Source: Pseudooceanicola endophyticus
Lineage (GTDB): Bacteria > Pseudomonadota > Alphaproteobacteria > Rhodobacterales > Rhodobacteraceae
DNA: 64,000 nt
Reading direction: 5' to 3'
Assembly (NCBI RefSeq): GCF_018760365.1
Contig: NZ_JAHIAB010000004.1
Location: 62,001 to 126,000 of the forward strand
Positions 17,546 to 26,942 of the stretch are shown piece after piece. The notes beneath the pieces are model-generated. The model did not search any database, was not told the DNA's origin, and worked only from the letters and a program-made list of their open reading frames with translations. Both the position numbers and the translations under genes were made by a program. Each line of letters opens with the position of its first letter. The stretch's first letter is position 1.

Positions 17546-19471
17546 ATGAGCGACAGACCCGACACCCCCCTTCTCGACAAGGTGGTCACCCCCGCAGACA
17601 TGAAGGGCCTGTCGGATGGTGCGCTGCGCCAGCTGGCCAACGAACTGCGCAGCGAGACGATTTCGGCGGTGTCGGAAACCGGCGGGCACCTGGGCGCGGG
17701 CCTCGGCGTGGTGGAGCTGACCGTGGCCCTGCACGCCGTCTTCGAGGCGCCGCGCGACAAGATCATCTGGGATGTCAGCCACCAGTCCTACCCGCACAAG
17801 ATCCTGACCGGGCGGCGCGACCGCATCCGCACGCTGCGCCAGAAGGACGGGCTGTCGGGCTTCACCAAGCGCTCCGAATCCCCCTACGACCCGTTCGGGG
17901 CGGCGCACAGCTCCACCTCGATCTCGGCAGCTCTGGGATTCGCGGTGGCGCGCGATCTGGGTGGCCAGATCCCCGAGGGGCTGGGCGATGCGATCGCGGT
18001 GATCGGCGATGGCGCAATGAGCGCGGGCATGGCCTTCGAGGCGATGAACAACGCCGGCCACCTGAAGAAGCGGATGATCGTCATCCTCAACGACAACGAG
18101 ATGTCGATCGCGCCGCCCACGGGGGCGCTCTCTTCCTATCTCTCGCGGCTCTACAACGGCGAGTCGTTCACCAGCTTCAAGGAAGCGGCCAAGGCCGGCG
18201 CCCGGCTGCTGCCGCCGCCGCTCCAGGAAGGCGCCAAGCGGGCGCGCGACATCCTCAAGGGCATCGCCGTCGGCGGCACCATGTTCGAGGAGCTGGGCTT
18301 TTCCTACATCGGCCCGATCGACGGGCATGACCTGACCCAGCTGCTGCCGGTGCTGCGCACGGTGAAGACCCGCGCCGATGGCCCGGTGCTGATCCATGTG
18401 GTGACGAAGAAGGGCAAGGGCTATGCGCCCGCCGAACGCGCCACCGACAAGGGCCATGCCACCGCCAAGTTCGACGTGCCGAGCTTCGAGCAGAAGAAGG
18501 CGCCGTCGAATGCCCCGAGCTACACCTCGGTTTTCGGCAAGGAGCTGGTGCGCCTCGCGGCGGAGGATCCCCGCATCTGCGCCGTCACCGCCGCCATGCC
18601 CGATGGCACCGGCCTGCAGCTGATGGCCGAGCGTTTCCCGACCCGCTGCTTCGACGTGGGCATTGCCGAACAGCACGGCGTGACCTTCGCGGCAGGTCTC
18701 GCGGCGGGCGGGCTGCGCCCCTTCTGCGCGATGTATTCGACCTTCCTGCAACGCGGCTATGACCAGGTGGTGCATGACGTGGCGATCCAGCGCCTGCCGG
18801 TGCGCTTCGCCATCGACCGCGCCGGTCTGGTGGGCGCGGATGGTGCGACCCACGCGGGCAGCTACGACATCGCCTTCCTCGCGAACCTGCCGGGCATGGT
18901 GGTGATGGCGGCCGCGGACGAAGCGGAACTCAAGCACATGGTCGCCACCGCCGCCGCCCATGACGAGGGCCCGATCGCCTTCCGCTACCCGCGCGGCGAA
19001 GGCGCCGGCGTCGAGATGCCCGAAAAGGGCATTCTGCTGGAGATCGGCAAGGGCCGGATCATCAGCCGGGGCAAGGGCGTGGCGCTGCTCTCGTTCGGGA
19101 CCCGCCTGCAGGAGGTCCAGAAGGCCGCCGAGGCGCTGTCCCTGCGCGGCATCACGCCGACCATCGCGGATGCGCGCTTTGCCAAGCCGCTCGACCGCGA
19201 GATGATCCTCGATCTTGCCGCGACCCACGAGGCGCTGATCACCATCGAGGAAGGCGCGGTGGGTGGTTTCGGCTCCCACGTGGCGCAGCTTCTCTCGGAC
19301 GAGGGCGTCTTCGATGCCGGGCTGAAGTTCCGCTCCATGGTGCTGCCCGACATCTTTATCGATCAGTCGAGCCCGGCGGACATGTATGCCACCGCCCGTC
19401 TCAACGCCTCCGACATCGAGGCCCGCGTGCTTGACACGCTTGGTCTGGAACGTCTGGGCCGACGCGCCTGA
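17546..19471 (+). CDS. dxs: 1-deoxy-D-xylulose-5-phosphate synthase
   Basis: A 641-residue thiamine diphosphate enzyme that joins pyruvate and glyceraldehyde 3-phosphate, the first and controlling step of the MEP isoprenoid pathway. Visible are [18 protein letters not shown], the TPP/Mg site [18 protein letters not shown], the transketolase pyrimidine-domain block [17 protein letters not shown] with the catalytic glutamate, and [22 protein letters not shown] precedes the ATG. It closes the xseB-ispA-dxs operon and runs into a long repeat copy that may also stop transcription. Confidence 0.96.
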   Translation: MSDRPDTPLLDKVVTPADMKGLSDGALRQLANELRSETISAVSETGGHLGAGLGVVELTVALHAVFEAPRDKIIWDVSHQSYPHKILTGRRDRIRTLRQKDGLSGFTKRSESPYDPFGAAHSSTSISAALGFAVARDLGGQIPEGLGDAIAVIGDGAMSAGMAFEAMNNAGHLKKRMIVILNDNEMSIAPPTGALSSYLSRLYNGESFTSFKEAAKAGARLLPPPLQEGAKRARDILKGIAVGGTMFEELGFSYIGPIDGHDLTQLLPVLRTVKTRADGPVLIHVVTKKGKGYAPAERATDKGHATAKFDVPSFEQKKAPSNAPSYTSVFGKELVRLAAEDPRICAVTAAMPDGTGLQLMAERFPTRCFDVGIAEQHGVTFAAGLAAGGLRPFCAMYSTFLQRGYDQVVHDVAIQRLPVRFAIDRAGLVGADGATHAGSYDIAFLANLPGMVVMAAADEAELKHMVATAAAHDEGPIAFRYPRGEGAGVEMPEKGILLEIGKGRIISRGKGVALLSFGTRLQEVQKAAEALSLRGITPTIADARFAKPLDREMILDLAATHEALITIEEGAVGGFGSHVAQLLSDEGVFDAGLKFRSMVLPDIFIDQSSPADMYATARLNASDIEARVLDTLGLERLGRRA

Positions 19472-19483
19472 GCGGCAGGGCAG

Positions 19484-19612
19484 GGCCGGACCCGGTATCG
19501 AGCCGGCCCCGGCCCTGCCGTCTCCTGCGGAGCCGGCGCAGCTCCGCTGTCATCTGGCCCAAAATATCCCGGGGGAGTCTCCGCAGGAGACGGGGGCAGA
19601 GCCCCCTCCCCC
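19484..19612 (-). repeat. Interspersed intergenic repeat, copy 5 (long form)
   Basis: On the minus strand it begins with the GGGGGCTCTGCCCCC and GTCTCCTGCGGAGAC hairpins, then TCCCCCGGGATATTTTGGGC, CAGATGACAG, a GGAGC..GCTCC hairpin and a final long stem around TCGAT. It aligns over about 120 bases, with some eight mismatches, to 39447-39577 in the opposite orientation. It fills the convergent gap between dxs and the ExoD gene. Confidence 0.85.
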
Positions 19613-19642
19613 GGCTTCATACCAAGACTGCTGGCCCCGACT

Positions 19643-20332
19643 TCAGACCGCGGCCAGGCCGCCGCTCACCAGCGCGTAGATCGTCACCAGCGACACCGCC
19701 GTCCAGGCGTAGCCCAGGAGGGTGAACAGCCCGTCCCGGGACAGCAGGCCGATGGCGAAGAACGACAGGGCCAGGGCGAAGAGCGACGTCACCATCGGCA
19801 AGAGTTCCAGCGCCGGGATGACCAGGCAGATCGCCAGGATCACCAGCAGCGTCACCGTGTTCGCGGGGCGGCTGACCAGCCCGGTCAGGCGCCGGTGGGT
19901 GCGCTTGTCGACCCAGCCGCAGGGGCGGCGCAGCCAGCCCACCGCGCGCGCCAGCTTGTCCTCGTGGACCTGGCGGCGGCGCAACCAGCCCGGCACCCAG
20001 ACCTGATCCCGGCCCAGCAGCTTCTGGATGGTGATCAGGAAGATGAACAGCGCGCCCAGGGTCGGCAGGCCGAAGATCCCCGACAGCGGCGAGACCAGGA
20101 TCAGCGCCGGCACCAGGATCACCGGAGCGAAGGCCCGCAGGCCGATCTCGGACATGATGTCCCCGACCGAGACCTTCTCGTCGCCCTGGCCGGCATTCTC
20201 CAGCGCATCGAGGATATCCGACAGGCTCCGCATCTGCGGACCCAGCCGCTCGGCGGGGCCGGCATTTTCCCCTGCGGTGGCCGCCTCCGGCGGCAAGGCA
20301 TCGCGACCCATCTCGGCTGTCATCCTCTGCAT
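19643..20332 (-). CDS. Exopolysaccharide synthesis protein, ExoD family
   Basis: A 229-residue integral membrane protein of the ExoD family, with the typical opening SLSDILDALENAGQGDEKVS followed by VGDIMSEIGLRAFAPVILVPALI and later EDKLARAVGWLRRPCGW. ExoD was found through exopolysaccharide and alkaline-tolerance defects in Sinorhizobium; its molecular activity is unknown. Several in-frame ATGs lie near the start (20332, 20323, 20311) and none has a clear ribosome-binding site, so the exact start is open. It is 31 bases downstream of the epimerase-like gene on the same strand and may be co-transcribed with it. Confidence 0.8.
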   Translation of the reverse strand: MQRMTAEMGRDALPPEAATAGENAGPAERLGPQMRSLSDILDALENAGQGDEKVSVGDIMSEIGLRAFAPVILVPALILVSPLSGIFGLPTLGALFIFLITIQKLLGRDQVWVPGWLRRRQVHEDKLARAVGWLRRPCGWVDKRTHRRLTGLVSRPANTVTLLVILAICLVIPALELLPMVTSLFALALSFFAIGLLSRDGLFTLLGYAWTAVSLVTIYALVSGGLAAV

Positions 20333-20363
20333 GGCGTCTCAACGCGCGGGACCGCGGGTTGGT

Positions 20364-21230
20364 TCACGCCTCCGCTCCGCTTTCGGCGGCATGCAGCGCA
20401 GCCAGCCCCGCCCGATAGTCGGGATAGAGCAGTTGGATGCCCAGCTCCTGCTTGATCAGGTCGTTCCGCACCCGCTTGCTCTCGGCGTAGAAACTGCGGG
20501 CCATCGGGCTCATTTCGGCGGTGGCAAAATCCTCCTCCGGGGGCAGGGGCATGCCCAGCAGCCGGGCGGCATGGCCGATCACGTCCTGAGGCGGCGCCGG
20601 ATCGTCATCGCAGAGATTGTACACGGCACCGGGGCGCGGCCGTGCCATCGAGGCCTCCAGCACCTGGGCGATGTCCTCCACGTGGATGCGGCTGAACACC
20701 TGGTTCGGCTTCACGATCCGGCGCGCCGTGCCGGCCCGCACCTTCGAGAAGGGACCGCGCCCGGGCCCGTAGATTCCCGCCAGGCGGAAGATGTGCAGCG
20801 GCAGGCCGGGAATGGCCTGCCAGGCGGCCTCGGCCTCCTGGCGCCAGCGTCCGCGCCGGGTCGAGGGGGCCAGGGGCGTCGTCTCGTCCACCCAGCCGCC
20901 ATCGTGATCGCCGTAGACCCCGGTGGTCGAGAGGTAGCCGACCCAGTCGAGATGCGGCGCCGCGGCGGCGATCTGCGGCCCGAGGGCGCGCAGCACCGGG
21001 TCGCCCTCGGCATCGGGACCCGCCGAGATCAGCAGGTGACTCGCCCGGCGCAGCAGCGGCGCCAGGTCGTCTGCGGGGAAAAGATGCGGGGTCACGCCGG
21101 TGGCGCGCATCGGCTCCAGCCGCTCGGGCTTGCGGGTGGTGCCGTGGATCTTGTGGCCCTGAGGCAACAGCCGCCGCGCCAGCGCGCGGGCCGAATAGCC
21201 ATGGCCGAAGGATATCATCATGCCGGTCAT
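20364..21230 (-). CDS. NAD-dependent epimerase/dehydratase-like SDR protein
   Basis: A 288-residue extended short-chain dehydrogenase-fold protein. The nucleotide-binding start is ISFGHGYSARALARRL, a variant of GxxGxxG; later come YLSTTGVYGDHDG in place of the active-site YxxxK block, and FRLAGIYGPGRGP. It resembles the YeeZ-type proteins, which lack a proven reaction. The start at 21230 (MTGMMIS) gives a normal N-terminus; the open frame to 21383 has no Rossmann homology. The missing YxxxK means it may not be a true oxidoreductase. It shares its upstream region with the divergent amn gene. Confidence 0.75.
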   Translation of the reverse strand: MTGMMISFGHGYSARALARRLLPQGHKIHGTTRKPERLEPMRATGVTPHLFPADDLAPLLRRASHLLISAGPDAEGDPVLRALGPQIAAAAPHLDWVGYLSTTGVYGDHDGGWVDETTPLAPSTRRGRWRQEAEAAWQAIPGLPLHIFRLAGIYGPGRGPFSKVRAGTARRIVKPNQVFSRIHVEDIAQVLEASMARPRPGAVYNLCDDDPAPPQDVIGHAARLLGMPLPPEEDFATAEMSPMARSFYAESKRVRNDLIKQELGIQLLYPDYRAGLAALHAAESGAEA

Positions 21231-21403
21231 GGCGCAGTCTTGCGACGCCGCAGGCGGGCTGGCAAGTCCCTGCGCCGGCCTGGCCGGGACCTTCGTCGTC
21301 ATGCCGGCGTCATCGCGCCGTGCCAGGAGCAGGGGACCGCCGGTTCTCTCGGTGCTTGCACGGGCGCCCCTTGCATCGCACAAAGGGCGTAAAGGAGTCT
21401 CGA

Positions 21404-22870
21404 ATGACCGAAAGCGTGATGACCCCCGATGCCCTGCCGGCCGAAGGGTTCACCGATGCAACCGCTGCCGTCGACCGGCTGCAGCAGCTCTACGACCAGG
21501 CGGCCACCTACCTCAGGGAGCAGTTTCTGACCGCCATGTCAGAGGGGCGCCCGGCAGGCCGGATCCGCGCCTTCTACCCCGAGGTCCGGATCACCACGAC
21601 CAGCTTTGCCCAGATCGACAGCCGTCTGAGCTTTGGCCATGTCGCCCATCCGGGCACCCATGCCGCGACGATCACCCGACCGGACCTGTTCCGCCACTAC
21701 CTGATCCAGCAGATCGGCGCCCTGATCCACAACTACGGCGTCCCGGTGCAGATCGGCCCGTCGGACACGCCCATGCCGGTGCATTTCGCCGTGGCCAATG
21801 CCGGGATCACCGTCCCGCACGAGGGCGCGGCGGACTTCACGCTGCGCGATGTCTTCGACGTGCCGGATCTCAACACCACCAACGACGACATCGCCAATGG
21901 CACCTTCGTGCCCGGTCCCGACGGGGTGAACCCCCTGGCGCCCTTTACGGCGCAGCGGGTCGATTATTCGCTGGCGCGGCTCAGCCACTATACGGCCACG
22001 GATGCCGAGCACTTCCAGAACCATGTGCTGTTCACCAACTACCAGTTCTATGTTTCGGAGTTCGAAGCCTACGCTCGGCGGATGCTTGCCGATCCGGAAA
22101 GCGGCTACACCAGCTTCGTCTCGACCGGCAATGTCGAGATCACCGATGCCGAAGCAGAGATCCCGCCCAGCCCGAAAATGCCGCAGATGCCGGCCTATCA
22201 CCTGAAACGGCCCGGCGGCGCCGGCATCACCCTGGTCAACATCGGGGTGGGGCCGTCGAATGCCAAGACCGCGACCGACCACATCGCGGTGCTGCGGCCC
22301 CATGCCTGGATCATGGTCGGCCACTGTGCCGGACTGCGCAACAGCCAGCGGCTGGGTGACTTCGTTCTGGCCCATGCCTACCTGCGCGAGGACAAGGTGC
22401 TGGACGATGACCTGCCGGTCTGGGTCCCGATCCCCGCCCTGGCCGAGATCCAGGTCGCTCTGGAAGAGGCGGTCGAGGTCGAGACCGAGATGGAAGGCTA
22501 TGATCTGAAAAGGATTATGCGGACCGGTACGGTGGCCTCTCTGGACAACCGGAACTGGGAACTGCGCGACCAACGCGGCCCGGTTCAGCGGCTGTCGCAG
22601 TCGCGGGCCGTGGCGCTCGACATGGAAAGCGCGACGATCGCGGCCAACGGCTTCCGTTTCCGGGTGCCCTACGGCACGCTGCTGTGCATCTCCGACAAGC
22701 CGCTGCACGGAGAGCTGAAGCTGCCCGGCATGGCGACGGATTTCTACAAGACCCAGGTCAGCCGTCACCTGATGATCGGGATTCGCGCCATGGAAAGCCT
22801 GCGCGACATGCCGCTGGAGCGGCTGCACAGTCGCAAGCTGCGCAGCTTCGACGAGACCGCCTTCCTGTGA
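21404..22870 (+). CDS. amn: AMP nucleosidase
   Basis: A 488-residue enzyme, close to the 484 residues of the Escherichia coli protein, that cleaves AMP to adenine and ribose 5-phosphate and so lowers adenylate levels. The N-terminal AMP nucleosidase domain covers about residues 15-180. The C-terminal phosphorylase-like catalytic domain contains ITLVNIGVGPSNAKTATDH, RPHAWIMVGHCAGLR, and VALDMESATIAANGFRFRVP with the purine-binding and catalytic residues. AAAGGAG lies seven bases before the ATG. It is followed by a nine-base-pair hairpin without a T run. Confidence 0.93.
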   Translation: MTESVMTPDALPAEGFTDATAAVDRLQQLYDQAATYLREQFLTAMSEGRPAGRIRAFYPEVRITTTSFAQIDSRLSFGHVAHPGTHAATITRPDLFRHYLIQQIGALIHNYGVPVQIGPSDTPMPVHFAVANAGITVPHEGAADFTLRDVFDVPDLNTTNDDIANGTFVPGPDGVNPLAPFTAQRVDYSLARLSHYTATDAEHFQNHVLFTNYQFYVSEFEAYARRMLADPESGYTSFVSTGNVEITDAEAEIPPSPKMPQMPAYHLKRPGGAGITLVNIGVGPSNAKTATDHIAVLRPHAWIMVGHCAGLRNSQRLGDFVLAHAYLREDKVLDDDLPVWVPIPALAEIQVALEEAVEVETEMEGYDLKRIMRTGTVASLDNRNWELRDQRGPVQRLSQSRAVALDMESATIAANGFRFRVPYGTLLCISDKPLHGELKLPGMATDFYKTQVSRHLMIGIRAMESLRDMPLERLHSRKLRSFDETAFL

Positions 22871-22891
22871 ACTGAACCGACCGTCTCGGCT

Positions 22892-22915
22892 CCGGACGGC
22901 TGCAATGCCGTCCGG
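22892..22915 (+). terminator. Hairpin after amn
   Basis: Perfect stem CCGGACGGC with GCCGTCCGG around loop TGCAAT. No T run follows, so termination may be weak or Rho-dependent. Confidence 0.5.
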
Positions 22916-22919
22916 TCAA

Positions 22920-22951
22920 GGCAAATAAGGGGTCTTTTGCCGGCAAATAAG
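22920..22951. promoter_or_regulatory. Paired GGCAAATAAG direct repeats upstream of the HU gene
   Basis: GGCAAATAAG occurs twice, at 22920-22929 and 22942-22951, exactly 22 bases apart (two helical turns), about 45 bases before the predicted HU promoter. This spacing suits an activator or nucleoid protein bound on one face of the helix. Confidence 0.4.
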
Positions 22952-22973
22952 CGCGGGACCCTGTCATGATTGA

Positions 22974-23002
22974 TTGTGTCGGGAATCCCCTTCCGGTTAT
23001 AT
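22974..23002 (+). promoter_or_regulatory. Predicted promoter of the HU gene
   Basis: TTGTGT (22974-22979) and TTATAT (22997-23002) with a 17-base spacer. Confidence 0.5.
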
Positions 23003-23050
23003 GCCCCGCACGAGGCCCAAAACATCGGGCAGTGACAAGGAGACCATCGA

Positions 23051-23338
23051 ATGGCGAAGCCGATGACCAAGACCCAACTCGTTGCCGCGCTGGCCGAGGA
23101 AATGGGCGAAGACAAGAAGACCGCAACCGCAGCGCTGGACGCTGTCGTCGCGATCATCACCAAGGAAGTGTCCGCCGGCGGCGCCGTGACCCTGCCGGGC
23201 GTCGGCAAGATCTACTGCCGTGAACGCCCCGAGCGTATGGTCCGCAACCCGGCCACCGGCGAGCAGATCAAGAAAGAGTCCGACAAGGTCGTCAAGATGA
23301 CGATCGCGAAGGCTCTGAAGGACAGCGTCAACGCCTGA
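23051..23338 (+). CDS. hupB: HU-type DNA-binding protein
   Basis: A 95-residue nucleoid protein of the HU/IHF family. The N-terminal helices (MTKTQLVAALAEEMGEDKKT), the GAVTLPGVGKIYCRERPERM saddle strand and the intercalating-arm segment MVRNPATGEQIKK with its proline are all present. It bends DNA without strong sequence preference. AAGGAG precedes the ATG. A predicted sigma-70 promoter and paired GGCAAATAAG repeats lie upstream, and a good terminator follows. The unusual cysteine in KIYCRERP is not part of the HU consensus. Confidence 0.93.
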   Translation: MAKPMTKTQLVAALAEEMGEDKKTATAALDAVVAIITKEVSAGGAVTLPGVGKIYCRERPERMVRNPATGEQIKKESDKVVKMTIAKALKDSVNA

Positions 23339-23365
23339 TCCTGCGCCCCGTTGACCGGGACCGCG

Positions 23366-23389
23366 AAGGCTGCCCCCGGGCAGCCTTTT
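23366..23389 (+). terminator. Rho-independent terminator of the HU gene
   Basis: Stem AAGGCTGCC (23366-23374) with GGCAGCCTT (23379-23387), then a T run. Confidence 0.8.
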
Positions 23390-23440
23390 GCGTTCCGGCC
23401 CGCGGCCAGGCTCTCCTCGGTCCCGCAGGGACGACATAAA

Positions 23441-23472
23441 AAGGGCCCGCTCCCTGATGGGGGCGGGCCCTT
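23441..23472 (-). terminator. Rho-independent terminator of the emr operon
   Basis: A stem of up to fourteen pairs from AAGGGCCCGC (23441-23450) with GCGGGCCCTT (23463-23472), extended by UCCC/GGGG pairing around a TGAT loop. The minus strand continues into a five-T run. Confidence 0.8.
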
Positions 23473-23496
23473 CCGCATGACCTGAGGGGGTGGACC

Positions 23497-24630
23497 TCAG
23501 GTCGGGCTCTCGGTGTCGGTGTCCAGCACGCCCGTGGGCAGCGCGGCACCGTCGTCATTCTCGGCGGTCTTGCGGGCCGCCTTGGGGTTGCCCGGCAGAG
23601 AGCGGTCGACCGACACCTCGACCGACAGGCCCGGCACCAGCCGTGCGGCCTGGCCCTGGTCCGGGTCGATGGTGATGCGCACCGGCACCCGCTGGGCGAT
23701 CTTGGTGAAGTTGCCGGTGGCGTTCGAGGACGGCAGCACCGAGAACTGCGAGCCGGTCGCCGGAGAAAACTGCTCGATCACGCCGGTAAAGCGCTTGCCG
23801 CCCATGGCATCGACCCGGAAGCTGACGGGCTGGCCGATCTTCATCCCGGCCAGCTGGGTCTCGTTGAAGTTGGCGATTACCCAGGTCTGGGCGCCGACAT
23901 GGGACATCAGCGTCGTGCCGGCCGAGACATACTGCCCGACCCGGACCGAGATCTGGCCAAGGCGACCGTCCTCGGGGGCGCGGATGACGGTGTTGGACAG
24001 GTTGATCTGGGCGGTCTCCAGCGCCGCCTGGGCGCTGTCGACGGTGGCCTGCAGGGTGCTGTCGTTGGCCTCGGCGGTCTTCTGGGCCTGCTGGGCGACG
24101 GCGATGGCGGCCTTGGCCTGTTCCACCGCGGCCTTGTCCTGGTTCAGGGTCAGCTGGGCATCGTCCAGATCGCTCTGGGCGACGAAGCCGCGCTGCTTCA
24201 GGCGCTGCTCGCGGTCCCAGTTGGTCTGGGCGGTATCCAGCGCGGCCTTGGCACTGTCGAGCGCGGCGATCTTCGAGGTCACCGAAGCCTTGGCCGAGGC
24301 GATGGAGATCGCGTTGTTGGCCAGGCTGGCCTTGGCGGAGCGTAGCGACGCCTCGGCCGAGGCCACCGCCTGAACGTAGCTGCGGTCGTCGATCCGGGCC
24401 AGCACGTCGCCCTTGCTGACCTGCTGGAAGTCGCTCACCGGCACGTCGGTCACCAGCCCCGAGAGCTGCGGCGCGATGGTGGTCACCTTGCCGTGGACAT
24501 AGGCGTTGTTGGTGCTGGTGACCGGGCTGTTGAACGGCGGCAGCTGCCAGGCGAACAGGATGAAGCCCACGGCGACGATGCCGATCGCGGCGGCCAGGAG
24601 CGTGTGGAAGAGGTGTTTGGTCATTTTCAT
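23497..24630 (-). CDS. HlyD family periplasmic adaptor of a multidrug efflux system (EmrA-like)
   Basis: A 377-residue membrane fusion protein. One N-terminal helix (LAAAIGIVAVGFILFAW) anchors it, followed by the barrel-sandwich halves (NNAYVHGKVTTIAPQLSG and the later TVIRAPEDGRLGQISVRVGQ) around a long alpha-helical hairpin rich in Ala, Gln and Lys (about residues 80-215). It lies 11 bases after the DHA2 transporter gene on the same strand. Together with an outer-membrane factor not encoded here, the pair would export lipophilic drugs across both membranes. Confidence 0.9.
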   Translation of the reverse strand: MKMTKHLFHTLLAAAIGIVAVGFILFAWQLPPFNSPVTSTNNAYVHGKVTTIAPQLSGLVTDVPVSDFQQVSKGDVLARIDDRSYVQAVASAEASLRSAKASLANNAISIASAKASVTSKIAALDSAKAALDTAQTNWDREQRLKQRGFVAQSDLDDAQLTLNQDKAAVEQAKAAIAVAQQAQKTAEANDSTLQATVDSAQAALETAQINLSNTVIRAPEDGRLGQISVRVGQYVSAGTTLMSHVGAQTWVIANFNETQLAGMKIGQPVSFRVDAMGGKRFTGVIEQFSPATGSQFSVLPSSNATGNFTKIAQRVPVRITIDPDQGQAARLVPGLSVEVSVDRSLPGNPKAARKTAENDDGAALPTGVLDTDTESPT

Positions 24631-24641
24631 CGGAGCGGACC

Positions 24642-26459
24642 TCAGGCGGAAACAGGTTCGGCGCGCAGGGCCTGAAGCTTGAGCACGGCAAGGTGCCCCA
24701 GCAGCAGGATCAGGGCCGCGGCCGCAATCATGGAAGTGAGAAGGAAGGCGTCATTGTAGGCCAGCACGGTGGCCTGCGTATTGGCGCTGCTGGCCAATGC
24801 GGCGGCGGCCTCGGCCTTCCGGAGAAGCGGGTCGGTGATGGTGGTGCTGTAGGCTTTCACCATGGTGGTGATCTGCGCCGTGACCGAGGTGTCCCCGGCC
24901 ATCAGCCCGTCCTTCAGCACGCCGTTGTGGAAGGCGGTGCGGACCCGGATGAAGGTGCGGAACAGCCCCGAGCCGATGATCCCGCCCAGGCTTTGCGTCG
25001 ACAGGAAGATGACGATGAAGCTGAGCAGGTAGGCCGGGCCCTTTGCCAGTGCCAGCACCAGCCCCTTGGCCATGGTCGAGGGCAGGAAGATGGCGCCGGC
25101 GAAGGCGATCATGCCCTGGCTCAGATACATCTGTTCGGGGCGGGTCTGCACGGTCGAATGGCTGTCCATCCAGGCCCCCACCATGATCAGCGACAGCGCC
25201 AGGATGTGGATGTAGGGCACCCGCGGGATCGTCAGCGTCACCGAAAGCAGCAGCCCGGCGGCCAGGTAGGCCAGCACGATGACCATGAACAGCGGCTGGA
25301 TCTGCCAGTTGCCAAGCCCCAGCGAGGTGAACAGATAGGGCGCCCCGGTGCTTTGTTCCGACAGGACGATGCGGAAGATCAGCAGCACGCCGGTCAGGTG
25401 CAGGATCTCAGGCGACAGCATCCAGCGGATGTCCATCAGCGGCGACTTGCGGTTCAGCTCGATCACCACGGCGACGGTCAGGCAGGCGCCGGCCACGGCC
25501 AGGGTCCAGCCCAGCCAGGTCGTCGAGGTCCACCAGTCGGTGGTGGCCCAGGCGAAGGCGGCCAGGATGCCGCCAAAGCCCACGGCGATCAGGCAGTAGC
25601 TGACCAGGTCCATGGTGTGGATCACCTTCATGCGCGGAGCATGGGCCAGCGGCAGCTTCATGATGAAGGGCAGCGCCAGCAGCACCAGGCCGAACTGGAA
25701 GCACTTGATCGCCTGCCAGCCGCCCAGATCCCACAGCGGCGGAGAGATCACCCGCGCCAGGTACATGCCCACCATGATGAAGGTCAGCGCCATCGGCAGG
25801 CCGAAGCTCAGTTTCTTCTGCGGTGGCAGGCATTCCAGCATGTAGAGGAACGCGAGCGAGCCCAGCGGCGCGCCGCAGATCCCCGACAGGAACTGCACCG
25901 CCACGGCCGAGTGGAAGTCGTTGACGAAGAACGACAGGCACATGGCGATCGAATAGGCGGTGATCCCGACCATGGCGAAGGGGCGCAGCCCGTATTGCGC
26001 GCGCAGCTTGAACAGCAGCAGCGTCAGCGAGGCGCGCGGGATCATGTAGGCCACCAGCAGCCAGGTCGCCTGGGTCTGGGCGATGCCCAGATCGCCGGCG
26101 ATCTGCCGGGTGTTGGCGCTGAGGAAGCCCTGGGCCAGCGACAGCGACAGCCCCATCAGCATCGAGGCGAAGACGAAGAGGCCGACCATGTACCAGGGGT
26201 GCGGCACGAAGGGCGGCGGACCGCCGGCGGGGGCGCCGCCCTCGGGCGGGGCGCCCTCGGCGGGGGGCTCGGCGGACTCCTGTTCGGAGGCGGTCTCCGG
26301 CGGGGTCCGCTCTGCGGCGGGCGCCTCCGGGGTCTGTGGCGCCTGGGCGTCCTGCGCGGGGCGCGGCGATGCGGGGGCGTCGGCCCCGGCACCTGCGGCC
26401 TGGGGCGCAGGCGTCGCCGTCACTGCGGCGCTCTCCTGATTTTCATCATCCCTTGGCAT
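24642..26459 (-). CDS. MFS drug:H+ antiporter, DHA2 (14-TMS, EmrB-like), with a Pro/Ala-rich N-terminal tail
   Basis: A 605-residue major facilitator of the 14-helix DHA2 group. The first helix begins only at about residue 88 (PHPWYMVGLFVFASMLMGLS). It is preceded by an unusual cytoplasmic tail of some 85 residues made almost wholly of Pro, Ala, Glu, Gly and Thr, absent from EmrB. The motif-A-type segment after helix 2 is seen around SANTRQIAGDLGIAQTQATW and the following RASLTLLLFKLRAQYG. Its start overlaps the marR-type gene by 14 bases, and emrA-like follows, giving a marR-emrB-emrA operon. Confidence 0.88.
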   Translation of the reverse strand: MPRDDENQESAAVTATPAPQAAGAGADAPASPRPAQDAQAPQTPEAPAAERTPPETASEQESAEPPAEGAPPEGGAPAGGPPPFVPHPWYMVGLFVFASMLMGLSLSLAQGFLSANTRQIAGDLGIAQTQATWLLVAYMIPRASLTLLLFKLRAQYGLRPFAMVGITAYSIAMCLSFFVNDFHSAVAVQFLSGICGAPLGSLAFLYMLECLPPQKKLSFGLPMALTFIMVGMYLARVISPPLWDLGGWQAIKCFQFGLVLLALPFIMKLPLAHAPRMKVIHTMDLVSYCLIAVGFGGILAAFAWATTDWWTSTTWLGWTLAVAGACLTVAVVIELNRKSPLMDIRWMLSPEILHLTGVLLIFRIVLSEQSTGAPYLFTSLGLGNWQIQPLFMVIVLAYLAAGLLLSVTLTIPRVPYIHILALSLIMVGAWMDSHSTVQTRPEQMYLSQGMIAFAGAIFLPSTMAKGLVLALAKGPAYLLSFIVIFLSTQSLGGIIGSGLFRTFIRVRTAFHNGVLKDGLMAGDTSVTAQITTMVKAYSTTITDPLLRKAEAAAALASSANTQATVLAYNDAFLLTSMIAAAALILLLGHLAVLKLQALRAEPVSA

Positions 26460-26940
26460 TTGCGGTCATTCTCTGAAGGTTCGCGTGCATTTTCTGAAGC
26501 GTGGCTTCGGTGGCGGCCAGTTCCTCGGGGGGGATGCCCCGAACCAGCTCGGCCCGCAGCGTGGTGGAAAAGTCGAAGATCTCCTCGGCATGGGCGCGCG
26601 AGCGGCCGGTCAGGAAGACCTGGCGGACCCGGCGGTCATGGGGCTGGGGGCGGCGTTCGATGAAGCCGGCCTCCTCCAGCCCGTCGAGGGTGCGGTTCAT
26701 GGTCGGCGCCTCGATGTCGAGGGTCTCGGCCAGGTGCGACTGGCTCATCCCCTCCTGTCGGGCGATCGCCAGCATCGCTTGGGCCCGGGCGAAGGTCAGC
26801 CCGAGGCTCTTGGCGCGGTGGTCGAAGGTTTTCCGCAGGGTGCGCGCCAGCAGCATGACCGCCCGCAGCATGTCGCCGCTGCGTTCGTCCACGCGCTCCT
26901 GGGTCGCGGTCCTATGAGGGTCCATCGTCATCCGAGTCAC
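26446..26940 (-). CDS. MarR family repressor of the efflux operon
   Basis: A winged-helix regulator of about 164 residues. The recognition helix region is SQSHLAETLDIEAPTMNRTL and the wing LEEAGFIERRPQPHDRRVRQ with the conserved DxR pair. It heads the operon encoding a DHA2 pump and its adaptor, and overlaps the pump gene. Two perfect TTAGC-N2-GCTAA palindromes lie directly upstream, so autoregulation and control of the pump are likely, relieved by a phenolic or similar ligand. The start may be GTG 26940, ATG 26931 or ATG 26925; no ribosome-binding site decides, and a near-leaderless message is possible. Confidence 0.87.
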   Translation of the reverse strand: MTRMTMDPHRTATQERVDERSGDMLRAVMLLARTLRKTFDHRAKSLGLTFARAQAMLAIARQEGMSQSHLAETLDIEAPTMNRTLDGLEEAGFIERRPQPHDRRVRQVFLTGRSRAHAEEIFDFSTTLRAELVRGIPPEELAATEATLQKMHANLQRMTANAKG

Positions 26941-26942
26941 CG

